Counted from the first letter of the stretch, positions 14,332-20,563 are shown. The stretch is 42,860 nt of DNA from DALYJJ01 sp031969915 (GCA_031969915.1 DALYJJ010000044.1:1-42860), one strand, 5' to 3'. The notes: generated from the letters alone by a model not told the origin. Numbers and translations: made by a program.

Positions 14332-15036
14332 TCATGCCTTGAGGGCTTTGGTGACGTCGGCGGGTTTGGCGCCGGCGAGGAACTTCTTGCGGGCGGCGAG
14401 CTGGATCTCCAGCAGGGCGATCTGGGCCTCGACCTCGGCGCGACCGAGCAGGGTGAACTTGTCTTCGTAACCGAAGAACCCGCGATCGATCAGGGCCCAT
14501 TGCTCACGGGCGTGGGTGCGCAGGGCCTCCTCCTGCTCGGGCAGCGAGAGCACCGCGCCCGGCTTGCGCCCACCCGGCCCGCCGCCGGTGGTGGCGCTGC
14601 CCTGGGGCACCTTGGCGATGCCGAATTCCTGGTAGAGTTGCGAGACGCCGGCGCCGTCCGTGACCTTGTGAACCAGCTTCTGGAGCTGCTCAGCTTTGGC
14701 CGGGGTGAGGTCCGACGGGGCGGAGTCGAGGAGGGCCAAAACGGAAACTGTTTCCGTTTTGAGCGCCTTGTTCTTGATTCCGTCCGCTAGCCGCATGTAG
14801 TTCCGGGCGGTCCGGTCAGAGAACTCGAAGTTGTCGGCGACAAACGCCTCGAAGTTGCCGTGGCCGGCGGCGTCCTTGATCTTGGCGAGTTCGAGGCCGG
14901 CGAGCACGGCGTACACGGCCATCTGCGCGGCACTGTTTTTCGCGGCACGATGGTACCGGTTCACGGCATCGATGCTCGTCTGCTGGATGGGAGACCGAAC
15001 CTCGGCGGCGGGAAGATGGGAGTTGGGTTTGTTCAT
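14332..15036 (-). CDS. DUF3102-like DNA-binding protein
   Basis: Predicted 234 aa. The segment VYAVLAGLELAKIKDAAGHG followed by NFEAFVADNFEFSDRTARNY matches the DUF3102-type pattern (a helical repeat with a helix-turn-helix: a body effort/kilA-like layout with F.FS.RTA..Y). Such proteins are frequent in phages and plasmids and are thought to bind DNA. The stretch KTETVSV is encoded by a perfect 25-bp palindrome (14737-14761) related to those at 18460-18506. The start overlaps the upstream gene by ATGA. It lies directly before the transposase operon segment, so control of transposition genes is plausible. Confidence 0.65.
   Translation of the reverse strand: MNKPNSHLPAAEVRSPIQQTSIDAVNRYHRAAKNSAAQMAVYAVLAGLELAKIKDAAGHGNFEAFVADNFEFSDRTARNYMRLADGIKNKALKTETVSVLALLDSAPSDLTPAKAEQLQKLVHKVTDGAGVSQLYQEFGIAKVPQGSATTGGGPGGRKPGAVLSLPEQEEALRTHAREQWALIDRGFFGYEDKFTLLGRAEVEAQIALLEIQLAARKKFLAGAKPADVTKALKA
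14737..14761. repeat. Palindrome P2 inside coding sequence
   Basis: Perfect palindrome: half-site CAAAACGGAAAC, one centre base, then its complement. It shares AAAACGG and the architecture of 18484-18506 (20 of 23 positions). Confidence 0.85.
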
Positions 15037-15236
15037 ACTTCGGAAATTTCAATGGCAGGGTTGTCAGTCCGGCCGATCAGGGTGGGCATCTCATCGAATT
15101 TCAGGAGGCAGAGGATGCCCTCGCGGGCCTGCGTAGTTTGATCGAGGGCGAATGCCAGCTCGCCCGCCTTCAAAAATTCTTTCGCGAGATCGAGGTTCTC
15201 GACCGTGCTCTCCTTGATGATCTCGTCGGCCTTCAT
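15033..15236 (-). CDS. Small hypothetical early protein
   Basis: Predicted 67 aa, acidic, helical in the first two thirds (NLDLAKEFLKAGELAFALDQ), with a strand-like end (IGRTDNPAIEISEV). The stop overlaps the DUF3102-like start by 4 bp. Unrecognised; supported mainly by coupling and clean length. Confidence 0.55.
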   Translation of the reverse strand: MKADEIIKESTVENLDLAKEFLKAGELAFALDQTTQAREGILCLLKFDEMPTLIGRTDNPAIEISEV

Positions 15237-15263
15237 TTTTGTGTCCTTCGCGTGGTTGGCGGG

Positions 15264-15692
15264 CTAAACAATCCGCCTCCGCTTCAAAAACTCCCGCAGG
15301 CTGGCCATCTCGATGTGCCGCGTGTGCCCGTTCACAATGCCCTGGAGTTCCCCCGCTCGATGCAGATCCAGGATCAACGGCCGCGAGCAGACCAGGAGCT
15401 TCTCCACTTCCACCGCGCGAATGCTGCGGCGCACAAGCGGGCACAGGTGATCCAGCACCTGGTCGAGCGTCTCGAACGGTCGCCCGCCAAAGCACTCCAC
15501 CAGGATGCGCTCCTCACGGATGCGTTCGCCCAGGGCGATGTTGAACGCCCAGGCGATCTCCCCGGAGTCGATCATGTCGCGCACGGTCTGGGCGTCCACA
15601 TTCAGCGCGGCACGCGCTCCCTCGACCGTCACGAGCTTGGTATGCTCATGCAGGCGGAAGTTCGGCAGCGTGCGTTGGGCGGGGGCGATCAC
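15264..15692 (-). CDS. Excisionase-like helix-turn-helix protein
   Basis: Predicted 142 aa from a GTG at 15692. It has two candidate winged-helix/excisionase-type modules: one around residues 18-50 (KLVTVEGARAALNVDAQTV then a wing ending IAWAFNIAL) and one at the C-terminus (EKLLVCSRPLILDLHRAGEL then a wing and IEMASLREFLKRR). Such proteins bind and bend DNA and commonly act as repressors or recombination directionality factors. The start follows an AACCCGAAAC-class linker (15693-15726) without a Shine-Dalgarno site. It may regulate early transcription or the transpososome. Confidence 0.6.
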   Translation of the reverse strand: MIAPAQRTLPNFRLHEHTKLVTVEGARAALNVDAQTVRDMIDSGEIAWAFNIALGERIREERILVECFGGRPFETLDQVLDHLCPLVRRSIRAVEVEKLLVCSRPLILDLHRAGELQGIVNGHTRHIEMASLREFLKRRRIV

Positions 15693-15726
15693 GGTTTCGG
15701 GTTTCGCGTTTCGGGTTACGAGTTAA
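15693..15726 (-). repeat. Linker tract, class AACCCGAAAC
   Basis: The coding strand carries AACCCGAAACGCGAAACCCG-type units ending exactly at the GTG start of the excisionase-like gene. Confidence 0.75.
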
Positions 15727-15811
15727 GAAAAGGCCGGCGAGGCGATCCACTGGTTGGGGTGCGGGATCCTTTGTGCGGGTTTTGAAACACGCTGTCCTGC
15801 CGGCCTAAAGT

Positions 15812-15828
15812 TGCCCGTGCGGAAGCAC
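15812..15828 (+). repeat. 17-bp hairpin repeat, copy 1
   Basis: TGCCCGTGCGGAAGCAC, containing a GTGC/GCAC stem with a GGAA (GNRA-type) loop. It lies just past the stop of the 134-aa gene. A perfect direct copy is at 16293-16309. Confidence 0.75.
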
Positions 15829-16233
15829 TCATCGTCCGTTGGTGAGTTTGTGGATGTCATCCGGCACCCACGCTTCGCGCGTCGTGCTGCGCACCGGGTC
15901 CTTGCGGACGGCCGCCGCCTTCGGCGCCCATTTCACGCGGTGCCCGTACTTGCTCATGAGCCGGTCGATCTGGACGCGCATCTTGTCCGTGAAAGGGAGC
16001 TTCCTCTCGATGCGCACGAACATGCTGCCGGTGAACTCCGCCTCCCACTCGGGCAACTCGAAGTCGGCCCCATCGAGCGCCGTGATGAACGCCGCGCGAT
16101 CGGCATCGAGCAGATCCGGCTGGGTGGCAGTGCCACCTCCCACAGCGCGCTCGGGCGCGCGGGGAGCAAAATGCCTGGGGCCTGATGCGGGCTTGAACTT
16201 GCGGGCGCCTTGGTTGGGTTGCCAGTGGCTCAT
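15829..16233 (-). CDS. Hypothetical early protein
   Basis: Predicted 134 aa. The N-terminal 45 residues are Pro/Arg/Gly-rich and include VGGGTATQP, encoded at a 15-bp palindrome (16123-16137: GGTGGCA, centre, TGCCACC). The folded part contains FELPEWEAEFTGSMFVRIER and MRVQIDRLMSKYGHRVKWAP, the latter like a small basic helix. It overlaps the upstream gene by ATGA. Unrecognised family. Confidence 0.55.
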   Translation of the reverse strand: MSHWQPNQGARKFKPASGPRHFAPRAPERAVGGGTATQPDLLDADRAAFITALDGADFELPEWEAEFTGSMFVRIERKLPFTDKMRVQIDRLMSKYGHRVKWAPKAAAVRKDPVRSTTREAWVPDDIHKLTNGR

Positions 16234-16553
16234 GATGCGCCCTCCTCACCTGATGAATGATGGACGGCCGCAAGGCCCCCGGCGAAGCCGTGTGCCCGTG
16301 CGGAAGCACCCCGCGTGAACCAGCGCTCGTGGCCGGAGAGACCATCACTCGGCCGGCGGCCGGTGAGTTCTTCGAGGCGGTTGTTCAGTGCTTCACCGCG
16401 CGCGGACTTGGGCAACCGCTTGAGCTGCCAGTTGAGCTGGCGGAGGACATCGAGGTCCGTCTCGGTGCGGAGCAACGCGCCGAAGATCGCGAGATCCCGC
16501 GCCTTCATCATCGCGGCCACGCGCTGCTTTTGATCGCGGGAGAGCGTGCTCAT
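16230..16553 (-). CDS. Hypothetical early protein
   Basis: Predicted 107 aa. A charged helical N-terminal region (QKQRVAAMMKARDLAIFGAL then LDVLRQLNWQLKRLP) is followed by a Gly/Ala/Ser-rich tail; the tail includes the in-frame second copy of the 17-bp GGAA-loop hairpin repeat (16293-16309). ATGA overlaps at both ends tie it to the operon. No family recognised. Confidence 0.55.
   Translation of the reverse strand: MSTLSRDQKQRVAAMMKARDLAIFGALLRTETDLDVLRQLNWQLKRLPKSARGEALNNRLEELTGRRPSDGLSGHERWFTRGASARAHGFAGGLAAVHHSSGEEGAS
16293..16309 (+). repeat. 17-bp hairpin repeat, copy 2
   Basis: Identical to 15812-15828, here within the 107-aa gene's coding sequence (read on the minus strand). Confidence 0.75.
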
Positions 16554-16783
16554 GATGTCCCCTTCTTTCTGGCTTCTCTTTGTTTGCGGAGAAATCCGGT
16601 GCCGCTGGCCACCGTGAGCGCGTCACCAAGCTTGCGCGCATCCACAACCGACAACCGCAATGCGGTGTGGCCAGCCACCTCCACGCGAATCATCTCGGGC
16701 TCACATTCATAGATGACCTTGGTAATCGGTCGGAGCTGGCCGGCCCCCAACCGTTCGCAGATGACCTCAGTGTAATCACTCAT
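16550..16783 (-). CDS. Small hypothetical early protein
   Basis: Predicted 77 aa from the ATG at 16783, chosen because it overlaps the upstream stop (ATGA) and has a GGAGG site about 8 bp upstream; a longer in-frame reading to 16891 would overlap the previous gene heavily. It has a strand-rich start (VIYECEPEMIRVEVAGHTAL) and a basic C-terminus. Unrecognised. Confidence 0.6.
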   Translation of the reverse strand: MSDYTEVICERLGAGQLRPITKVIYECEPEMIRVEVAGHTALRLSVVDARKLGDALTVASGTGFLRKQREARKKGTS

Positions 16784-17037
16784 TGCCGTGGTCCTCCATT
16801 GATCACCCGGCCGCCGGCGCTCTCGATGGCGAATCGGGCCGCCTGAATTTTCGTGGACCCACGGAAGCCGGCCTCGCGAGCCAGCCGGCAAAACCTGCGG
16901 GCGGTGGCCACCGTGTTGGAATAGTGCGCCACAGCGGTTGGCGCCTTCAGGCTCCGGTAACGCTTGAAGACCGGCGGCCGATGACGGCTCTCAAACAACG
17001 CCACCGCGCACAAGGCATATCGCAACGCTGGGTTCAT
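16780..17037 (-). CDS. Small hypothetical early protein
   Basis: Predicted 85 aa, basic, with SNTVATARRFCRLAREAGFR and KIQAARFAIESAGGRVINGG resembling a small DNA-binding helical fold. It overlaps the RHH gene upstream (ATGA at 17034-17037) and the next gene downstream. Family unknown. Confidence 0.6.
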   Translation of the reverse strand: MNPALRYALCAVALFESRHRPPVFKRYRSLKAPTAVAHYSNTVATARRFCRLAREAGFRGSTKIQAARFAIESAGGRVINGGPRQ

Positions 17038-17222
17038 GCGACCTCCTTCTCGGGAACCGGAATTCCTAAGCGGCTAAGTTTCTCCCGCAGTGCGCGACGC
17101 ATAAACTTCGATCGGTCGGAGTCCTCAACCTCAACGGCCGCGTCCAGTGCGCCGACGACATGATGCGGCACCCACACCGTTACCAAGGTTGATCGTGATT
17201 TCCGGACAGTGCCGCGTTTCAT
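17034..17222 (-). CDS. RHH-type regulator, first gene of leftward early operon
   Basis: Predicted 62 aa from the ATG at 17222. A start at 17261 would place the ATG inside the -35 box, so 17222 is preferred. It shows the ribbon-helix-helix pattern: strand STLVTVWVP, helix HHVVGALDAAVE, turn, helix SDRSKFMRRALREKLSRLG. RHH dimers bind short operator repeats. It is divergent from a second RHH gene at 17310, with a 14-bp repeat over both promoters (17230-17243, 17294-17307), the arrangement of a lysis/lysogeny switch. Which repeat it binds is unknown. Confidence 0.8.
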   Translation of the reverse strand: MKRGTVRKSRSTLVTVWVPHHVVGALDAAVEVEDSDRSKFMRRALREKLSRLGIPVPEKEVA

Positions 17223-17229
17223 TGTGACC

Positions 17230-17243
17230 GGTGTAATACTGAG
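17230..17243 (+). promoter_or_regulatory. Operator-like repeat over leftward -10
   Basis: GGTGTAATACTGAG, 13 of 14 identical to 17294-17307 in the same orientation, centre-to-centre 64 bp. It covers the -10 box of the leftward promoter. Confidence 0.6.
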
Positions 17244-17262
17244 TCTTAGCAGATATGTCAAT
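17233..17262 (-). promoter_or_regulatory. Leftward early promoter
   Basis: On the minus strand, TTGACA (17261-17256) is a consensus -35, followed by 17 bp and TATTAC (17238-17233) as the -10. Predicted transcription start is about 17226, only about 4 nt before the ATG at 17222, so the mRNA would be leaderless or nearly so. It would drive the whole early operon. Confidence 0.65.
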
Positions 17263-17275
17263 GGCGAATTTTGAA

Positions 17276-17303
17276 TTGATCACACCGCGTTAAGGTGTAA
17301 TAC
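17276..17303 (+). promoter_or_regulatory. Rightward promoter for second RHH gene
   Basis: TTGATC (17276-17281), 16 bp, TAATAC (17298-17303); the ATG is at 17310, about where transcription would begin, implying a leaderless message. There is no Shine-Dalgarno motif. Confidence 0.5.
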
Positions 17304-17307
17304 AGAG
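17294..17307 (+). promoter_or_regulatory. Operator-like repeat over rightward -10
   Basis: GGTGTAATACAGAG, the second copy of the switch-region repeat, covering the rightward -10 box. Confidence 0.6.
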
Positions 17308-17309
17308 CT

Positions 17310-17753
17310 ATGCCGAATCAGCGCGCACCCGATCAGCACCTGGTGAGCTTTTGGATTAGTGGCGAGTTGCGTGATGCCCTCTTGGAGGGATTGGATAAGA
17401 CCGGCAAGAGCCAATCTCAATTCGCGCGGGAGGCGTTAGTTGAGGAGTTGAATCGTGCATCGGTCGAGGCCCCCATCCATTTAGGGCGCCCACCGTCCCG
17501 GTTGGGCAAGGGCGGGCCACGCCGGGCGGGCAAGGGTCAGCGGGGGTCCGCTTACCCAGGCCCGAGCTCCCCGCACATCATGAACGATGATCCAGCGATC
17601 AATTCAGGCGGAGCCACCGCGAAGGCAAAGGCTTTAATGAACATCGCCGAGGAGCTTTCTCAGCCTGTTCCAAAATCCGGGCTGAAACAAAAAGCTGCCG
17701 GGCCCATCGAGCGTAAACGCGCCCCAAAGCCCGGCGGCGGGAAGGGGTCATGA
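17310..17753 (+). CDS. RHH-type repressor candidate with long tail
   Basis: Predicted 147 aa. The N-terminal RHH pattern is LVSFWISGELRDALLEGLDK then QSQFAREALVEELNRA. It is followed by a long basic, Gly/Pro/Lys-rich tail that looks disordered (LGKGGPRRAGKGQRG; RKRAPKPGGGKG). It is divergent from the RHH gene of the leftward operon, with operator-like repeats over both promoters, so it is a candidate for the prophage repressor (the position of Mu c/ner). Its 3' third overlaps an antisense gene candidate (17599-17814). The role is inferred from context. Confidence 0.7.
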   Translation: MPNQRAPDQHLVSFWISGELRDALLEGLDKTGKSQSQFAREALVEELNRASVEAPIHLGRPPSRLGKGGPRRAGKGQRGSAYPGPSSPHIMNDDPAINSGGATAKAKALMNIAEELSQPVPKSGLKQKAAGPIERKRAPKPGGGKGS

Positions 17754-17814
17754 GAGCACACTGTTCCTCCAGCGCCGGTTCCAACCGGACGCGCACCTTC
17801 GTTCCATTATCCAT
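17599..17814 (-). CDS. Small antisense gene candidate
   Basis: Predicted 71 aa. A GAGG site lies 6 bp before the ATG. The sequence KVRVRLEPALEEQCALMTPS then RRRALGRVYARWARQL reads like a real small helical protein (an R.W...L pattern). It overlaps the RHH gene's 3' part by 155 bp on the opposite strand; the overlapping part of that gene is low-complexity. Only one of the two may be functional over this stretch. No family assigned. Confidence 0.4.
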   Translation of the reverse strand: MDNGTKVRVRLEPALEEQCALMTPSRRRALGRVYARWARQLFVSARILEQAEKAPRRCSLKPLPSRWLRLN

Positions 17815-17829
17815 ACTGACCTCACACTT

Positions 17830-17872
17830 GAGCGGGTGGTCCGGCGTTGCGCCGGCAGGATATCACCCGCTC
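17830..17872. promoter_or_regulatory. Nested perfect inverted repeat
   Basis: Outer arms GAGCGGGTG (17830-17838) and CACCCGCTC (17864-17872) enclose an inner hairpin CCGGCG-TTG-CGCCGG (17841-17855). It lies between the divergent starts at 17814 (minus) and 17938 (plus). It has no U tail on either strand. Possible operator, enhancer or structured RNA. Confidence 0.6.
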
Positions 17873-17937
17873 GCTGGGGCCAACTTTAGCAGGGCGCAAT
17901 CACGCGGCAAGGGGCGGGTCGCAAATCCCTAATTCCA

Positions 17938-18456
17938 ATGACCATGCAACGCTACTTCATCTGGCGTGCAGACGCTGAGCAGGGGCCTTTCACGGCCGCT
18001 GAACTCTGGGCTTTGCGGCAGGTTGGTAGTTTGCCGGATGTATTGCCTGTGCGGGAGGAGGACTCTGATCAATGGCTCCAGGTGAGCGACATCAAGCACC
18101 GCCTGCATTCCCCGGTGAGCGTGGATCACATACGGATACCGCCGCGCCCCATTGATTACAGCGCCATGCCGCCCGCGCCCCTGCCAACGCCAGCAACGCC
18201 AGCAGCGCCGGCAGTTGTAGCGGTCCGGGACAGGCGATCCGACAAATCCCGCGGAGTGTACATCATCCTGGGCCTGGTCTTTGGATTCTTCGGCTTCCAC
18301 AACTTCTACGCCGGCCACTACGGCCGCGGGGTTGCGCAGTTGGTAATTACGTTCACCCTGGGTTGGATTATCATCGGGTTGATCCTGAACTTCTTTTGGG
18401 TGGTGGCGGAACTCATCAGTGAGACTGAGGACGGTGAGGGCAACCGGATGAGTTGA
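17938..18456 (+). CDS. GYF/TM2-domain membrane protein
   Basis: Predicted 172 aa. Residues 5-55 look like a GYF_2 domain (RYFIWRADAEQGPFTAAELW; WLQVSDI). A Pro/Ala linker follows (residues about 75-97), then a TM2 domain: DKSRGVYIILGLVFGFFGFH with HNFYAGHYGRG and a second hydrophobic segment (ITFTLGWIIIGLILNFFWVV). Such proteins are common in bacterial membranes; in a phage, this is a likely lysogenic-conversion (moron) gene. The start at 17938 or 17944 cannot be distinguished. It stands alone, followed by the tandem palindromes at 18460-18506. Confidence 0.8.
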   Translation: MTMQRYFIWRADAEQGPFTAAELWALRQVGSLPDVLPVREEDSDQWLQVSDIKHRLHSPVSVDHIRIPPRPIDYSAMPPAPLPTPATPAAPAVVAVRDRRSDKSRGVYIILGLVFGFFGFHNFYAGHYGRGVAQLVITFTLGWIIIGLILNFFWVVAELISETEDGEGNRMS

Positions 18457-18459
18457 GGT

Positions 18460-18506
18460 CAAAAGCGACACAGTGTCGTTTTGAAAACGGACACAGTGTC
18501 CGTTTT
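18460..18506. repeat. Tandem palindromes P2 (possible terminator or operators)
   Basis: Two adjacent palindromes share the 11-bp core GACACAGTGTC, centres 23 bp apart (18472 and 18495). The second is perfect over 23 bp (half-site AAAACGGACAC). The flanking A and T runs would permit a bidirectional terminator after the GYF/TM2 gene. Related to 14737-14761. Confidence 0.75.
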
Positions 18507-18589
18507 GCACTAGGCGCGCCCGGAGGCTCGCACCCCACCCACACCCGGCCTGAGATTGCGTAGCGGCTAACGGGATTCCGGAGGGTGCT

Positions 18590-18611
18590 CATGCAAGCCT
18601 TGGCTTGCATG
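18590..18611. repeat. Perfect 10-bp hairpin upstream of lipoprotein gene
   Basis: CATGCAAGCC, TT, GGCTTGCATG. It lies in the 204-bp stretch (18507-18710) without a convincing gene. No -35/-10 pair stands out near it. It may be an mRNA leader element of the late operon. Confidence 0.6.
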
Positions 18612-18710
18612 ACGGCTGTCCCACGAACCTCACAAACGGAAGCGCCCGGAGAGCGCACCCGCTTTTCCCAATTCAGCCGGCCGGGTTCCTTCTCCTCCGC
18701 GCACACCGTC

Positions 18711-19055
18711 ATGCGCGCGGCGTTCTCCGCCCGCGCCGGCTTTTCCCTTTCTGCAATCCTTCTCGCCCTCGTCCTTGTCCTCGGCTCCGCCACGGGCTGC
18801 CAGTCGTACAGCGAGCGCTTCACCTACCTCCAGCCGGAGACGGGTCTGACGAATCACGTGGTCCACGTGAGCTACCGCAGCTTCTTGATGTGGGGTGAGG
18901 CCGCCCGGCTCCGCACCGAGACGCAGACCCAGGAGTTCATCCGCACCGTGAACGCGGACGGGCTCAAGGTCGGCGCCGAGAAGGAAGTCATCAACGCGAT
19001 CTCTGAAGGCGTCACCAGCGCCGTGCTCAAGGCCATCAACCCGCTCGCTCCATGA
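18711..19055 (+). CDS. Lipoprotein (lysis-region)
   Basis: Predicted 114 aa from the ATG at 18711, chosen because it gives a proper signal peptide: MRAAFSARAG then a hydrophobic core (LSAILLALVLVLG) and lipobox-like SATGC; an in-frame start at 18585 would leave no signal. The mature part begins CQSYSERFTYLQ and is helical at the C-terminus. It overlaps the holin-like gene (ATGA). It could serve as an outer-membrane spanin-like subunit or a lysogenic surface lipoprotein; similarity to known spanins is not visible. Confidence 0.65.
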   Translation: MRAAFSARAGFSLSAILLALVLVLGSATGCQSYSERFTYLQPETGLTNHVVHVSYRSFLMWGEAARLRTETQTQEFIRTVNADGLKVGAEKEVINAISEGVTSAVLKAINPLAP

Positions 19056-19255
19056 ACAAGCAAACCATCCTCGGCATCGTCCGCCACGGACTCACCACCA
19101 CGGGCGGCGCGCTCGTCGCACGCGGTGTCACCGACGAAACCATCATGACCGAGATCGTCGGCGTGATCATCGCGGTGGCCGGCCTTGTGTGGAGCATCAT
19201 CGAGAAGAAGACCAGGCAAGGGGCTCCCACGGATTCAGGGCAACCACAGATCTAG
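19052..19255 (+). CDS. Holin-like small membrane protein
   Basis: Predicted 67 aa: a hydrophilic start with a moderately hydrophobic Gly-rich segment (LTTTGGALVARGV), then one strong transmembrane segment (IVGVIIAVAGLVWSI) and a charged tail (IEKKTRQG). Small proteins of this layout precede or follow lysis genes in many phages and act as holins. The start overlaps the lipoprotein stop. No endolysin is recognisable nearby. Confidence 0.6.
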   Translation: MNKQTILGIVRHGLTTTGGALVARGVTDETIMTEIVGVIIAVAGLVWSIIEKKTRQGAPTDSGQPQI

Positions 19256-19286
19256 CAACGAACCACAAACCACCGACCACGAACCC
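19256..19286 (+). repeat. Linker tract, class CGAACCACAAACCAC
   Basis: A degenerate ACGAACC-type tract between the holin-like stop and the ATG at 19291; same class as 10135-10164. Confidence 0.75.
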
Positions 19287-19290
19287 AATC

Positions 19291-19824
19291 ATGAAACACC
19301 GCTTGAAAATTCCAGCCATCATCGCCGGCGCCGTTGCGCTGGCGCTCCTGCCGCTCCTGCTCTTCACCGGTTGCAAGACGCTCTCGAACGAACAGGTCGT
19401 CGCCAACCGGGTCGAGCGCCTCGCCACGATCGCCACGCCGCTCGTGCTCAAGGCCAAGCCCGAATGGCGCCAGGGCTTCGAGGTCGCGCAGATCGCGCTC
19501 GAAGAGCTCTCGCGCGACACGGACGCGAGCTTCGACGATCTCCTGGCCATCGTGCATCGCCTGCCCGTCGACGAACTCCAAACCGACGAGGCCAAGCTCC
19601 TGATCTCCGCCGGCGCCGAGGGTGCGTTGCTCCTGCTGGATCTCACCCTGGGCAGTTACGCCATCGACCTGACGAAGGCCGGAAGCGTGCAGCCCATCGC
19701 GGCCGCGCTCGCGCGCGGGCTCAAGGCCGGCCTCGCCGTGAACGTCGCGCAGATCTCCGATCGGGATCCCACCTACCTCCTGGTGAAGGCGCGGATCGAA
19801 ATGCAGATAGCTGGCCGCCACTGA
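19291..19824 (+). CDS. Second lipoprotein (lysis-region)
   Basis: Predicted 177 aa from the ATG at 19291. The signal peptide is MKHRLKIPAIIAGAVALALL followed by a lipobox-like LFTGC. The mature protein is helical and rich in Ala/Leu (LVLKAKPEWRQGFEVAQIAL; DLTLGSYAIDLTKAGS). The ATG follows a CGAACCAC-class linker (19256-19286). Two lipoproteins around a holin-like gene and before a TM/coiled-coil protein suggest an envelope-disruption cassette, but no spanin motif is seen. Confidence 0.65.
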   Translation: MKHRLKIPAIIAGAVALALLPLLLFTGCKTLSNEQVVANRVERLATIATPLVLKAKPEWRQGFEVAQIALEELSRDTDASFDDLLAIVHRLPVDELQTDEAKLLISAGAEGALLLLDLTLGSYAIDLTKAGSVQPIAAALARGLKAGLAVNVAQISDRDPTYLLVKARIEMQIAGRH

Positions 19825-19847
19825 TCACTGCCCACTGCTTACTGATC
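19821..19847 (+). repeat. Linker tract, class CACTG/TTACTG
   Basis: CTGATCACTGCCCACTGCTT-type units span the lipoprotein stop and the gap before the gene at 19871; related to 37697-37731 and 9956-9985. Confidence 0.7.
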
Positions 19848-19870
19848 CCTCAACCACTCCACCCCTACGG

Positions 19871-20305
19871 ATGTTCCTCGCCAATCTACCCGCTCCGGAC
19901 CCGGCCTCGTTCTGGCAATGGTTGCTCAGTGCCGCCGCGATCGTCGGGCTGATGCTCGCCGTGCTCAAGCTTTGGAAGGAACTGCGGCCCAGCCGGCCCA
20001 CGGAGATCAGCCCACAGCCGTTGCAGGTGGAGGCGTTCAAACGGTTCGCCACCAAGGACGAGGTGGATCAGTTGAGCAGTGAGCTGCGCGAGGACATGGA
20101 GACGCTCGAAATGAAATTCGCCCGTTTGGAAACCGCCGTCCACGAGAGTGAGACGCGCATCATCAACAAGGGCGAGGAACGCGCGAAAGCGATCCACGAA
20201 CGGATCAACAATCAGTCCGAGGCGCAGGCCGAGGTGATGCAACACATCAGCGGCCAGATCGGCGAGCTCGCCGGCCAAATCAAGCAGATGAACCTCCGCC
20301 ACTGA
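19871..20305 (+). CDS. TM/coiled-coil protein (DUF2730/Mu gp25-like)
   Basis: Predicted 144 aa. An N-terminal transmembrane helix (LLSAAAIVGLMLAVLKLW) is followed by a long amphipathic coiled coil (VDQLSSELREDMETLEMKFA; AQAEVMQHISGQIGELAGQ). Layout and position, two genes before the small terminase, match Mu gp25-type DUF2730 proteins. By shape it could also be an inner-membrane spanin for the neighbouring lipoproteins. It abuts the next gene with no gap. Confidence 0.65.
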   Translation: MFLANLPAPDPASFWQWLLSAAAIVGLMLAVLKLWKELRPSRPTEISPQPLQVEAFKRFATKDEVDQLSSELREDMETLEMKFARLETAVHESETRIINKGEERAKAIHERINNQSEAQAEVMQHISGQIGELAGQIKQMNLRH

Positions 20306-20560
20306 ATGACCCTCACCGACACTATCTTGATCTGCCTGAACCGCGTGAAGCCGTACCTGCACCGCGAGTCGGCGCTGTTGCTGGATGTGAAGGCGGAGAA
20401 CCGCGCGCTCAACCCGAGCCGCACTGAGCTCCGGCTCGGGTGCGACCAGCTCGAAGCGCAGCACCAGATCGTCGCCATGCGCGAGGACGACGGCCCCGGG
20501 GCCCAGCACAAGTACAAGATCACCCAGCTCGGCGAGGCGCGGGTCGCGGAAATCTCCTGA
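20306..20560 (+). CDS. Small winged-helix-like protein (Mu gp26 position)
   Basis: Predicted 84 aa. LNPSRTELRLGCDQLEAQHQ then KYKITQLGEARVAEIS reads like the recognition helix and wing of small ArsR-like proteins. Located between the gp25-like and small terminase genes, as Mu gp26 is. The start directly follows the upstream stop. Function unknown; possible packaging-linked DNA binding. Confidence 0.55.
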   Translation: MTLTDTILICLNRVKPYLHRESALLLDVKAENRALNPSRTELRLGCDQLEAQHQIVAMREDDGPGAQHKYKITQLGEARVAEIS

Positions 20561-20563
20561 TGA

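Noticed and set aside
18585..18710. Extended N-terminus of the first lipoprotein
   Set aside because: A start at 18585 would bury the signal peptide 42 residues inside; the ATG at 18711 gives a standard lipoprotein signal.
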